In this document: one piece after another, positions 33,922-45,178 of the stretch | Layout: each line of letters opens with the position of its first letter | Position numbering within the stretch: position 1 is the first letter of the stretch | NCBI GenBank assembly: GCA_025175895.1 | Contig: CM045989.1 | Coordinates: 23,863,928 to 23,927,927 of the forward strand | Length of the DNA: 64,000 nucleotides | Origin: Wurfbainia villosa | Lineage: Eukaryota; Streptophyta; Magnoliopsida; Zingiberales; Zingiberaceae | Reading direction: 5' to 3' | Notes under the pieces: generated by a model | Told to the model about the DNA's origin: nothing | Seen by the model: only the letters and a program-made list of their open reading frames with translations | Database searches by the model: none | Program-made: the position numbers and the translations under genes

Positions 33922-34724
33922 ACGTGCGAAGCATGTATGTGTTTCATTTTTGTAGTTTTTATATTAGATATAAAAAATTACAGAGTTTTATGGTTCTGTA
34001 AATTTCCTATTTTTATATAATTTTTGGGTATTTTTCTCGAAGAGTCGAAGCAACGAGTATTGGGACACTTGTAGGCTTCAACCATCGAGAAAAACTCTCC
34101 GAAACGGTGAGTTTTCACTTTAGGTTTTTGGGACAGTGACTTAAGTCGCTATAGGATCATAGAAGGGACACTCGCAAAGTTTATTTTGCGAGTAGGGGCA
34201 CTTCCCCTATCCCCGAAAGAGGTCTTGTCCCGCTATCGCACCCGGAAACCGCTTAGCGGGATCGTTACGAAGAGGTGACTCATAAAATTGAAAAACAAAA
34301 GAGGAAAAATTATAGAAATTTTCTGTAAAAATACATAATTTAGAGTTATGTATAATTCTGTGATTGTCATGGGCCAATGACCCCAATTTGATTGGATTAT
34401 GATATGTTGTAATTCATAATACGGCCTGCGTACCGTTTTTGTGGTTGTGCGTGTTGTATAGTGTATGCGACTTGCGCGTCGTACCTCTTCTTTTGAAATT
34501 CTAGTTGTAAATAGTTTTTAGACTCGAATGTAACTCAAGTTTCATATTTGTAATGTACAAAAATAGAGCGGTGGAAAGTCCACTTGTAGACGAAGTTACG
34601 AGAAGGGTGCCGACGACACATGGCGGTCAAAGGAAGCGCTTGGAGAAGTCGCTAGCCTTAGGTTGACCGTCCGATCTTCTCATTGGCTTGAGAAGATCGT
34701 AGTAGGGCCATGACCACATCACAG

Positions 34725-34809
<85 letters not shown>
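34725..34809. repeat. (AT)n microsatellite in M leader
   Basis: About 85 bases of alternating AT occur here. A 118-codon minus frame running through it is an artefact of the repeat. Confidence 0.95.
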
Positions 34810-34811
<2 letters not shown>

Positions 34812-34815
34812 ATTT

Positions 34816-34945
34816 TGCTTGTATGTATGTGATGCATGCTAGTAGAATAATGCTTGTATGTATATAATGCATGCTAGGATAATTTTCTTGTATGAATATG
34901 ATGCATGCTAGAATAATGTATGTATGTATGTGATGCATGCTAATA
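34816..34945. repeat. Short tandem repeat in M leader
   Basis: Four imperfect units of about 30-40 bases each include TTGTATGTATGTGATGCATG and end CTAG or CTAATA. Confidence 0.75.
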
Positions 34946-35240
34946 TAGGATAATAAAGGCCTTAATGCGTATATGATACACATTACGATTAGATTAGATC
35001 ATAATCGAATCAACTCGTAAATGCCTACCAGATCCTTGATACCCATCACTACCTCGATCATTTATAGTTGTTGAATCTGCCAAAGCAGAGCAACGCATAT
35101 TATCTTGGTAGGGTGCGGAGGGACAATCTTGGTCCCGCCTATCATGGCTTGGGTTAGAGTAAGATCAATTAGATTGAGTAAAACTAGTTAACTCAATTGG
35201 ATCGAGTAGAACTATAGGCATATTCCAACTGTTGGAAAGA

Positions 35241-35429
35241 TAGGATAAGATCGCATTTACACTAAATCTTGGGCAATTTAGCCAAAGCTAACTCAAGGTC
35301 TTTTGTAAATGTGGGTCTTGATCCTATAAATAAGAGTTGCATAGAGATGTAATCGGTAATGTGTTACCCACCGATCGTACTAAGTCTTGGGCGATTTAGC
35401 CAAAGCTAACTCAAGGCTTAGTATGATGT
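35241..35429 (+). other. Two stem-loops in M leader
   Basis: Both have the top CTTGGGC-ATTTAGCCAAAGC followed by TAACTCAAGG, differing at one base. The lower stem of the first pairs TAGGATAAGATC and CATTTACA with TGTAAATG and GATCCTA; that of the second pairs CGTACTAAG with CTTAGTATG. Confidence 0.65.
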
Positions 35430-35611
35430 GGATCTTGTCCCACAAGAATTATAGCTAGTTTGTATGAATCTAGTAATGTGGTTTGACCACATCCATAACT
35501 CGATTCTATAAAATTCCTATAATTCAGTGGGAGCATCATTTGATTAAAGGCCTAATTAAATAATAAAAGGAATATGATATTAATTCTCTATATTGTATGT
35601 TGTAGATAACT

Positions 35612-36425
35612 ATGTCGATAAACACGAACACTCTCTCTCTGCGTTCTGTCCTTGAGAAGGACAAGCTCAATGGAGCAAATTTCCTGGACTGGTACAGGAA
35701 CCTGAGAATTGTTCTCACCCAAGAAAGGAAGTTGTACGCCCCGAGCGGCCCATTCGGAGGCACCTCCCGCCAACGCCTTGCGGTGACAAAGATGCTTACA
35801 AGAAGCATCAAGATGATGCATTAGATGTGTCATGTCTAATGCTCGCGACCATGAACTCTGAGCTTCAGAAGCAACATGAGTTCATGAATGCTTATGATAT
35901 GGTTGAACATCTTCATCAACTATATCAAGGACAAGCAAGACACGAGAGATATGAAGTCTCTAAGGCATTGTTTGGGTCCAAAATGGAAGATGGGACTTCC
36001 GTAGGTCCATATGTACTCAAGATGATTAGGTACGTAGAAAACCTACAAAGGCTGGGATTCCCACTTGGCCAAGAGCTGGCCACTGACCTAATCTTGCAAT
36101 CTTTGCCACAAGACTACAATCAATTTGTCATGAATTATAACATGAATGAAATTGATAAGCCACTGCCTGAGATGCTCAGCATGTTGAGAACTGCTGAGCT
36201 TAACCTTAAGAAGGGAAAATCTGACACCATTTTGATGGTACAAAAGAAGAAAGGCAATGGTAAGCCTAAAGGTAAGGGAAAGTCCCAAGCCAAGGGCAAG
36301 TGCAAGGAACTGAAACCCAAAGGAGGAGTAGCCAAGGAAGGGGCTTGCTTCCACTGCAAGGAAGCTGGACACTGGAAGCGCAACTGCAAGGCATACCTGG
36401 AAGATCTTAAGAAGAAGAGAAGTGA
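35612..36425 (+). pseudogene. gag of copia element M
   Basis: ATG 35612 opens MSINTNTLSLRSVLEKDKL and then NGANFLDWYRNLRIVL, a TNT1-94/Copia-like Gag. A frameshift near 35740-35760 makes this first frame end at 35824. The proper frame resumes through SCLMLATMNSELQKQHEF at 35827. It continues through the ARHERYEVSKALFGSKM and LPQDYNQFVMNYNMNE segments, a lysine/glycine-rich linker and an intact CCHC knuckle CFHCKEAGHWKRNC near 36347-36388. Gag would coat the element RNA. Apart from the early shift it is well kept. Confidence 0.9.
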
Positions 36426-38009
36426 GACTTCTACTTCAGGTAAAAATGTTATAGAAGTCAATCTATCTATTTCTTCATCATGGGTATTAGATACCGGATG
36501 TGCATCTCACATTTGTACCAATGTGCAGGTGCTGAGAAATAACAGGGCATTGACAAAGGGCAAGGTGGAACTACGAGTAGGCAATGGAGCAAGAGTTGTT
36601 GTTATTGCTGTAGGAACTTATGATCTATCTCTGCCCTCTGGGCTTGTACTAGAATTAGATAAATGTTGTTATGTGCCTGCCTTAACTAAGAACATAATTT
36701 TGGTTTCTTGTTTGGACAAGAAAGGATTTACATTTATAATAAAGAACAAATGTTATTCAGTTTATTTAAATGATATGTTCTATTGTAGTGCACCTCTAAT
36801 GAACGGACTCTACTTTCTAGACTTAGAGAGCCCTATCTATAACATAAGTACCAAAAGTTTCAAGTCAAATGAGTTGAACCAAACCTATCTCTGGCATTGT
36901 CGCTTAGGTCACATAAATGAGAGTCGCTTATCTCAACTTCATAAGGATGGGCTGCTAGACTCATTTGATTTTGAATCATATGAGACATGTGAATCTTGCC
37001 TTTTAGGCAAGATGACCAAGACTCCCTTTAGTGGACACAACGAAAGAGCAACAGACTTGTTAGGACTTATACATAGTGATGTATGTGGCCCTTTCAATGT
37101 TGCAGCTAGAGGTGGTTACAGGTACTTCATTACATTTACTGATGACTTCAGTAGATATGGTTATGTGTATCTTATGACACATAAATCAGAATCCTTTGAA
37201 AAGTTCAAAGAATTCAAGAATGAAGTACAAAACCAGCTTGGCAAGAGTATTAAGATACTTCGATCATATCGAGGTGGTGAATACCTTAGCCATGAGTTTC
37301 GTGACTATCTAGCTGAGTGTGGGATTCTATCCCAACTCACTCCTCCTGGAACACCACAGTGGAATGGTGTATCCGAAAGGAGGAATCATACCCTATTAGA
37401 TATGGTATGATCTATGATGAGTCACACAGATCTTCCTATATCCTTTTGGGGATATGCTCTAGACACAGCAGCCTTTACCCTTAACCGTGTACCATCCAAG
37501 GCTGTGATAAAGACACCATATACGATATGGATAGGGAGAAATCCCAAGATGTCTTTCATGAGGAATTGGGGTTGTGAGGCTTACGTTCGACATCAAGTCT
37601 CAGACAAACTGGGACCCAAATTCGATAGGTGCTATTTTGTTGGATATCCCAAGGATACAAAGGGATATTACTTCTACATTCCCAGTCAGCACAAAGTGTT
37701 TGTGGCAAAGACTGGGGTTTTTTCTAGAAAGGGATTTTGTTTCTAGAAAAACTAGTAGGAGTACGTTCGATCTTGATGAAATTCAAGATAAGGACCATAG
37801 CACTGAGGCCTTAATGGAGGTTGGATATGAACCACAAAGTGTTGTGGGTGATGAGGTTGTTGCACAAAGAGTTGTGGAACAACCACCTGTTCAGGTAAAC
37901 CTACCTCTTCGCATATCTGATAGGGTACGTCGTTAGCTTGAGAGATACTTATTTCTCTTGTCTGACCATGATGATGTAATTCTCATTGAGAATGAGCATG
38001 CCTCTTATC
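36426..38009 (+). pseudogene. pol of M, part 1: protease and integrase
   Basis: The gag frame continues into the aspartic protease (WVLDTGCASHICT, intact DTG), the GAG-pre-integrase zinc site (WHCRLGHIN...CESC) and the integrase core. LIHSDVCGP and GVSERRN are present, but the second catalytic motif reads RSYRGGEY rather than RSDRGGEY, so the acidic residue is lost. A stop lies at 37408-37410, a frameshift near 37720 and another stop at 37934-37936. JK is inserted after IENEHASY; TTATC at 38005-38009 is one side of its duplication. Confidence 0.9.
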
Positions 38010-40200
38010 TGTTGGGTTTCCGGCACCGCGGCGTGTGTGTGTTCGATCACGTTTCGTAAACATGAACACAGCGGAAGCAATAAAAATAATAAATCTACAT
38101 TTATTAAAACACACACAACACACACATGCATATTACAACAAGTGTAGACATAACCGTAAATTTAAATTTGCAATAAAAGGAAATTTATCTACGTTATACC
38201 TTTCGTATGACGTGTAGCGGGAACGGCATCAACCGGAACGATCCTCGCTAGAATCGTCTCTATCCGTATCCACGCCGAGTTCCTCGGGATGACTTCGCTA
38301 AGCCATGAGCTTCGTCTTCGTACGGGTTACTAGCCTCGTGTTGAAGACGACGTGATCGAGAGATGATCACGATCCGAATCCAAATTCGGATCCTAATACG
38401 AGTTCTCAAAACTCGCTTCTCCGGAGAGGTATTCGTCAACCAATTGATGAATCCTTTGTCCTCCACCTCAGATGATTACCGGAGATCGAATCCCCGGTAA
38501 GTTAGCCGCTGTCGGAGCTCTAACCGTCGTCCAAACGACGCTCCGACGAGAGGAGAACAAGCTGTCCAGAAAACTGGACAGCTTTGGTGGAGGAGATAGG
38601 CGCCGGCCAACCAAGGGAAGAAAAGACTCACCTTGATGCCAAACCTATAGGAGATCACCGGAGGGTTGCCGGAGGATCACCGGCTGAAGCTTGGTCGCCG
38701 GCAAGGAGCTGGACGGCGGCACAACAAGCTGGGCGGCAATGGAGGTTGGGCGGCAACTCCAAGCTAGGGTTTTGGATTAGGGCTTAATTATCCCTTAAGC
38801 CCTCTTTTATAGAGAACTAATTCTCTTAATGGTTATTGGATCATAACCATTAGGCCCGTTAACCCGCTCCATTAAGATAAGTTAAAATAAACCAAACCAT
38901 GATGGTTTATTTTAAGTTAAAATGAACCGAACCAACTTTTGGTTCATTCGTTTAAAATAAACCAAACCCTTTGGTTTATTCTCCCCCATTGGATTAGAAT
39001 CAAACCATTTTGGTTCATCCATTACGTCTTCATAAGACTCGGCCCATCCACGCTTCCATTGCGACTGAAACGATTTCATGCTCGCTTTATGTTTGGTCCA
39101 ACCAAACCTAGTTTCTCTCGGTCTGAGAATCTCATTCTCAAGCTCGTTTTAAATCCTTTGGATTACGCTCGTTGTGCGTGTGACTAAATAGGTTCTCGGT
39201 TTATGTTGGCCATCTATAATTAACCATTAATTATAGAACGATTATGAGTGGCACCTAGTAGTACATCATGATCCCCAATTAACCGAAAAGATCAACGGTT
39301 GATCCAGAACTATTTCTGAAACCTTTCAGCAGCTCGAATGATTCATGCCCCATTCCCTTCACTCATCTTATACCCACTTGGTTCAGGACATGGTCTATTG
39401 TGTCAGTCCCCACTAGGCTGACTACGTCACACCTAGCCCAAGTATCATTTCCTCGTCCTACGGATTCTAGTTACTCCACATGTATCGAAGAGTACCTTAC
39501 TCTAAACATGTAATGCTTTGGCCAAAGACTTTAGTAACAATCCGACGAGAGGCCATGGGTATACATCTCCTCGCAAGGAGTGGTGAATCCTTTATAGGCT
39601 ATTCAAACACTTTCGATCATTTCGACTTATACCCAATCATCCCAGGTCCACATCTCCTTAGAGATGTTTGCTTAAGATGTCAAAGCATAAGTCTCCATGA
39701 TCAAGATGACTTGAATACCGCAAGTCAAAGGAACATCGCACTTAAGCCACAGTAAGAACTTCATTGACATATCTATATATGCAGAGAACAATATGAAGTC
39801 TTACGGCTGGTCACTCCAATGAACTAGTTACCATAACTAGCATCCACGATTAACTCCGGACATCACAATGTCTCCAGCCAGTGAGAATCAGCTGCTTGGA
39901 TACACCAAGGAGTATACCTCGTGCTAGTCTCGACAGAATTGATGGTGTCCAAATCCATCAATTCATCGACTAGTGATAATTCCGATACATCACAATTACA
40001 CATGTAGAGATACTCACTAGTTGTGATCCAATCACAAATTCTCTCATGCTGTGAATCGTATCGTGGACATTCAGTAAATGAGTTTAAGATCCAATCAAAT
40101 ACATAAAACATGTATACTCAAATAGTGAATCTTCATTTATCATATAAATGGTTCATACATAAGGCGATTGCCTTAGGACATCTATCATATATTACTAACA
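38010..40200 (-). mobile_element. JK 3' LTR
   Basis: It starts TGTTGGGTTTCCGG and ends ATATTACTAACA. A TATA-like box (CTCTATAAA on the minus strand) lies at 38806-38814. A 17-bp insertion near 38738-38755 (GGCAATGGAGGTTGGGC region) is absent from the other LTR. Confidence 0.93.
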
Positions 40201-40212
40201 GACTCCCACGTG

Positions 40213-43200
40213 GCCTAATGCCAATTGCTACGGTATCCAATACCATAAGCTCGAACATGACCCTCAAACTTATTTTGAGGTAATGCCTTAGTCAAGGGAT
40301 CCGCTAAGTTCCTTTCAGTGGGAATTTTCTCGATTTGTATTTCGTTCCTAATGATGATCTCTCTGATAAGATGATAGCGGCGAAGCACATGTTTGGATCA
40401 TTGATGAGACCACATCAAGTTCAGAGATGAACTTCTTGATCCAAACCGCTTCCTTTGCTGCTTCCAAAGCTGCAATGTATTCTGCCTTAGTGGCAGAATC
40501 CGCTATAGTGTCAAGCTTGGAACCTTTCCAACTTATTGCGCCTCTATTCCAGGTGAATACATACCCAGACTAAGACATGGAATCATCCTTGTCTTTCTGG
40601 ATCTGGCATCCGTATACCCACGTATCACCATGTACCCTTCTCCATATATTAGGAACGCATCCTTAGTTCTTCTCAAGTACTTAAGGATCGTCTTAACAGT
40701 CACCCAATGATCCATTCCTGGATCAGACTGGTATCTGCTCGTGACACTCAGAGCATACGATACATTGGGCCTCGTACATAACATAGCATACATGATAGAT
40801 CCTATTGTGGATGCATAGGGAATCTTACTCATGCAAATCCTCTCGTCTTCTGTGCGCGGACACATAGACTTCGAAAGGTGTACCCCATGCCTGATGGGTA
40901 GGAAACCTTTCTTGGATTCCGACATGCTAAACCTCTTTAGCACTCGGTCTATATATGTAGACTGCGAAAGACCAAGCAACTGTTTCGATCTATCTCTATA
41001 GATCTTAATCCCGAGGATGTAGGTTGCTTCTCCCAGGTCTTTCATAGAGAATGTCTTGGATAACCAAACCTTCACTGACTGTAAGATTGAAACATCGTTT
41101 CCTATAAGTAGTATGTCATCGACATACAATACTAGGAACACGACTGCACTCCCACTAACCTTCTTGTACACACAAGGTTAAATGCGGATTTTGTGAGAAA
41201 TCAAACTTTTGATGGTCTCATCAAAAGCGGATATTCAGCCTCTGGATGCTTGCTTCAATCCATATATGGACCGTCGCAATTTGCATACCTTGGTTTTATC
41301 AACCGATGTGAAACCCTCAGGTTGTATCATATACACGTCCTCGAGTAGGTTTCCATTAAGGAAAGTTGTTTTCACATCCATCTGCCATATCTCATAATCA
41401 TAATGAGCCGCTATGGCCAGGAGCATCCGAATGGATTTAAGCATAGCTACAGGCGAATAGGTTTCGTCATAATCAACACCTTATTTTTGACGATATCCTT
41501 TCGCCACCAATCTAGCCTTATAGGTAATCACATTACCATCCATGTCGGTTTTTTTCTTGAAAACCCACTTGCACCCTATAGGCTTTATCCCTTCAGGTGG
41601 GTCAACCAAGTTCCAAACTTGGTTTTCATACATGGAATCCATTTTCGACTTCATGGCACCAAGCCACTTATCCCTTTCTGAACTTGTCAGCACTTCTTCA
41701 TAACTGGTAGGCTCCTCATTATCAATGAGTAACACGTCGTTCGATTCACTTACGAGAAATCCATATCTCTCAGGAATATTGCGTGTTCTACCAGATCTAT
41801 GAAGATGTGGTGTTACAATAGGTCCAGCCGATTGCTCATCACTATGAGTTGTCGGCTGTTGTGCTTCACCAGGTATCTCATTAATGTCTATTTGAGTCTC
41901 TCGAGCCTCCTCAAGCTCGACGACACTCTCACTAGTTTCTTGCAAGAGAAACTCTTTCTCTAGAAACACAGCATGCCTTGAAACAAACACCTTTTGTTCC
42001 ACAGGATGATAGAATTGGTAACCCCTTATTTCCTTAGGGTATCCAACAAATAGACATTTATCAGACTTAGCATCCAATTTGTCTGATACAGTCCGCTCCA
42101 CATAAGCAGGACAACTCCATATCTTCAAGTAAGATACATGAGGTTTCTTACCATTCCATATCTCATATGGAGTAGTTGAGACTACCTTGGTAGGCATTCT
42201 GTTTAACAAGTAAACAGCTGTCTGAAGTGCATAGCCCCAAAAGGACTTGGGAAGAGTCGCATGATTCATCATTGACCTGACCATGTCCAATAAGGTCCGG
42301 TTACGCCTCTCAGATACACCATTATGTTGTGGTGTATATGGCGGAGTCCATTGAGACAATATGCCATTGTCTCTTAGATAATCAAGAAACTCTTGACTTA
42401 AGTATTCACTACCTCGATCCGATCGAAGTATTTTAATACTCTTGTCATGTTGTTTCTCTACTTCATTTCTAAATTCTTTGAACCTTTCAAAGGCTTCAGA
42501 CTTGTGTTTCATCAAGAACACATACCCAAACCGTGAGTGATCATCGGTGAAGGTAATGAAGTAGCTATAGCCTCCTAAAGCTTGAGTTGACATAGGTCCA
42601 CATACATCACTATGTATTAGGCCTAGCAACTCTCCCACTCGTTCACCTTTTCCTGTAAAAGGTAACTTAGTCATCTTGCCTTTTAAGCATGATTCGCATG
42701 TATTGTATGAATCCAATTCAAACGATTCCAGAATTCCACATCGGTGTAATTCGGACATGCGTTTCTTGCTTACATGGCCAAGACGACAATGCCACATGTA
42801 GGAGTCTATTTGATTATCCTTTCGAGCACGCTTGTTGCTCGCTTCGATATTGCAAATGTCACTGGATACGTCCAACGTATAAACACCATTGCTTAAAGTT
42901 CCAGTCCCATAAAGAACTCCATTCAAAGTTATGTAACAACAATTGTTACTAAAAGTCAAATGGTACCCATTTCTATTTAAACAAGAAATAGAAATGATGT
43001 TCTTTATCAACGAAAAAACATAAAAGCAATTGTCCAGTTCTAAGACAAGTTCTGCAGGGAGTTTCAATAAATACGTTCTGATGGCGAGTGCAGCAACCTT
43101 TGCTCCATTCCCAACACGTAAAATTGGCTCTCCCTTGACGAGTCTTCTTCTATTCCTTAGCCCATGTATGTCATTCCATATATGTGAGCCACACCCAGTA

Positions 43201-43380
43201 TCCAATACCCAAGTGTTTGAGGAAATAGAATGATAATCAATAACGAAGATATCTGAAGAAGATGGGGCATCCGATGCCTTATTCTTCTTCACGGACTCAA
43301 GATAAATCTTGCACTTTCTTCGCAAATGGCTCTCCTTGCCATAATGATGGCAAGTTTCCTTTTGTGCTAGTTCTACCTTC
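40213..43380 (-). pseudogene. pol of copia element JK
   Basis: Reading leftward, a 614-codon open frame (43325-41481) encodes the C-terminal part of the zinc knuckle, protease with WVLDTGCGSHI, the pre-integrase zinc site (WHCRLGHVS...CESC), integrase with LIHSDVCGP, LRSDRGSEYL and GVSERRNRT, and the first RT segment. The stop at 41481 is followed by more RT in the same order (WQMDVKTTFLNGNLLED, KQASRG), then YVDD at 41115-41126 after a small gap. RNase H follows with AEYIAALEAAKEAVW near 40440-40480. The end reads YGIGYRSNWH beside the LTR. The knuckle reads CHHYGKESH with Tyr in place of the second Cys. Several stops and a missing RT piece make it a pseudogene, though integrase looks intact. 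Confidence 0.9.
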
Positions 43381-43901
43381 TTAGCCCTTCTCTTCTTTCC
43401 CTTCTGCTGTTCCTTTGACTTCCTCTTAGAACCTTTCTTCGAGGAATCAACTACAGACCGCCCCCGCTCATGCTTCTCGAGAAGACTCCACGCTCAAAGA
43501 TATTGAGCGACTACCACAGATGAACCTTCTAGCATCTCAGAGGTGAAGAGGATCTTTGAGACTTCGAACCTTTCAAATCTCACTTGCTCATCAACCAACT
43601 CACAAAGATGAAGGACTACGATATAAGCATCCATATGCTCATGCTGCTTTCGTAGCTTGGGTTCCATCGCGGCTAGCATGATGCAACTCATTTGTTCAGA
43701 ATTACTCACATGTTTCTGATAGGCCAACAATTGGTCCAGAGTTGCATCGTCACTAGACGGCAGGCAGAAGAGGCGCAGGACATTTGCAAGCTTTTCAACC
43801 TTGAGAACAATTCTCAAGCTTCTAAGCCAGTCCAAGAAGCTCGGCCCAGTCAATTTATTCGAATCCAAAATGGAACGCAAATTCAAAGACATCATGATCA
43901 A
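43381..43901 (-). pseudogene. gag of copia element JK, internally deleted
   Basis: The frame begins at ATG 43901 (a second in-frame ATG follows shortly) with MMSLNLRSILDSNKLTGPSF and resembles N's gag at 15241. It runs to EMLEGSSVVVAQYL at 43494, then stops. The next recognisable piece is the VDSSKKGSKRKSK linker, so about 90 codons of the Gag core present in N are missing. The knuckle region is in the adjoining pol entry. Confidence 0.85.
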
Positions 43902-44043
43902 TCTTAGAAATACAAAACGAGCATATATGAGAAAGATGATTTTTAAAATGCATCAATATACATTTATAAATCCCATTCATTTTTCAAATTTCAAAAACTC
44001 CAAAATCACTTCGGGAGATCGTAGGTCCATCTCCGAATGGGCT

Positions 44044-44115
44044 GATATCCATCATAGTTATGAACAACCTTGGAGAGAGTCCAACAAGCCATTCATAACT
44101 ACGACGGTAGGTATC
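44044..44115 (-). other. JK leader stem-loop 1
   Basis: Plus-strand arms GATATCCATCATAGTTATGA (then ACAACCTTG) and CAAGCC followed by ATTCATAACT and GGTAGGTATC pair around GAGAGAGTCCAA. Pairing covers about 25 bases with small bulges. The equivalent in N is 15017-15088. Confidence 0.75.
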
Positions 44116-44235
44116 AACTATACCGATTGCATATCACGTATATGCAACTATCACAATGTGCTATTAACTAATTGAATGTTCACACATACATCGGGTTGTT
44201 AACACATTAACAAGTATGCATCATATGCATAACAC

Positions 44236-44516
44236 CCAACTTCACCTCCCTTTACATCGACCTTGGAGAGAGTCCAACAAGCCGATGCTCCAGGTTAAAG
44301 CCAACCCATTAATCGGGAAATAGTTTTAATTTGGTTAGAGGCATTCAACCAATTAGCCCAGCTTGGAGAGAGTCCAACAACCAAAGCTAACGATTGACCT
44401 CTGACTCTTACCATATTAGTATTAAACTATTCCATGGTTTGAACATGTTCGGGTTCGAGCCGGGCTTGGAGAGAGTCCAACAACCCAAACAAGAAACGGA
44501 ACTCTGGTTCTAACCA
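44236..44516 (-). other. JK leader stem-loops 2, 3 and 4
   Basis: Loops GAGAGAGTCCAA lie at 44265-44276, 44365-44376 and 44468-44479. Stems include CATCGACCTTG with CAAGCCGATG (2), GGAAATAGTTTTAAT with ATTAAACTATTCC (3) and ATGGTTTGAAC with GGTTCTAACCAT (4). Stem sequences differ between the three. Confidence 0.7.
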
Positions 44517-45163
44517 TATTAATGGAAGGTGTAGGGTTTAATATTGTTTAAGAGTTTTTATGTCTCATCCTCTTTGTATGCAAATAACTATTATCTACAT
44601 GGCATGACATACATGGCATACATCTACATGTCACGACACGCATGACATAATGTTATGCATCTAATGCAATTACATGACATACAATTATGTCATGTATATA
44701 TTTCCTTATATGTCATAACTATTTATGAAAATAAAATATGTTTAAGATTTGATTCTCCAAATCAAATCATAATTAAAATAGGAAACAAATTTCCAAATCT
44801 AATCACATATTTTATTCATGGAATTATTTGATTAAGGAAAATCTATTTAGGAAACCAATTTCCTAAATCATTAAAACTACTTATGGAAATAAAATATTTT
44901 AAGATTTGATTTTCCAAATCAAATCATGATTAAATTAGGAAACAAATTTCTAGAATCTAATCAAATATTTTATTTATGGAAAATATCAATTTCCATAAAT
45001 ACTTCCAACTTTCCAAAAGTGGAAGATTTCCATAAATACTTCTAGACTTTCCAAAATTAAAAAATTTCCATAAATACTTCTAAATTTCCAAAATTAGAAC
45101 ATTTCCAGAAATACATTATGACTATCGCAAAACCATTTTTACGATTATGTCAAAACACAACCA

Positions 45164-45177
45164 GGGCTCTGATACCA
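45164..45177 (-). promoter_or_regulatory. Primer binding site of JK
   Basis: GGGCTCTGATACCA reads TGGTATCAGAGCCC on the minus strand, one base from the 5' LTR. Confidence 0.93.
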
Positions 45178-45178
45178 C

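Larger units (their letters stand above)
33922..35611 (+). other. M untranslated leader
   Basis: The 1.7-kb leader has no gene. It holds an (AT)n tract (34725-34809), a few copies of a GTATGTGATGCATGCTAG repeat (34816-34945), and two stem-loops (35241-35337 and 35373-35429) that share the same top but differ in their lower stems. Confidence 0.8.
43902..45163 (-). other. JK untranslated leader with four stem-loops
   Basis: The leader between primer site and gag has no coding sequence. Its gag-proximal half carries four stem-loops, at 44044-44115, 44236-44304, 44315-44432 and 44433-44516. On the RNA strand each has the same apical loop TTGGACTCTCTC closed by CTTG/TTG and CAAG-like ends, on different stems. 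The other half is AT-rich, with repeated GGAAAT and ATGTCATG motifs. Confidence 0.8.

Noticed and set aside
33617..33955. 112-codon plus ORF at M's LTR end
   Set aside because: It crosses the LTR end and primer site and is not kept in the 3' LTR, so it is not a gene.
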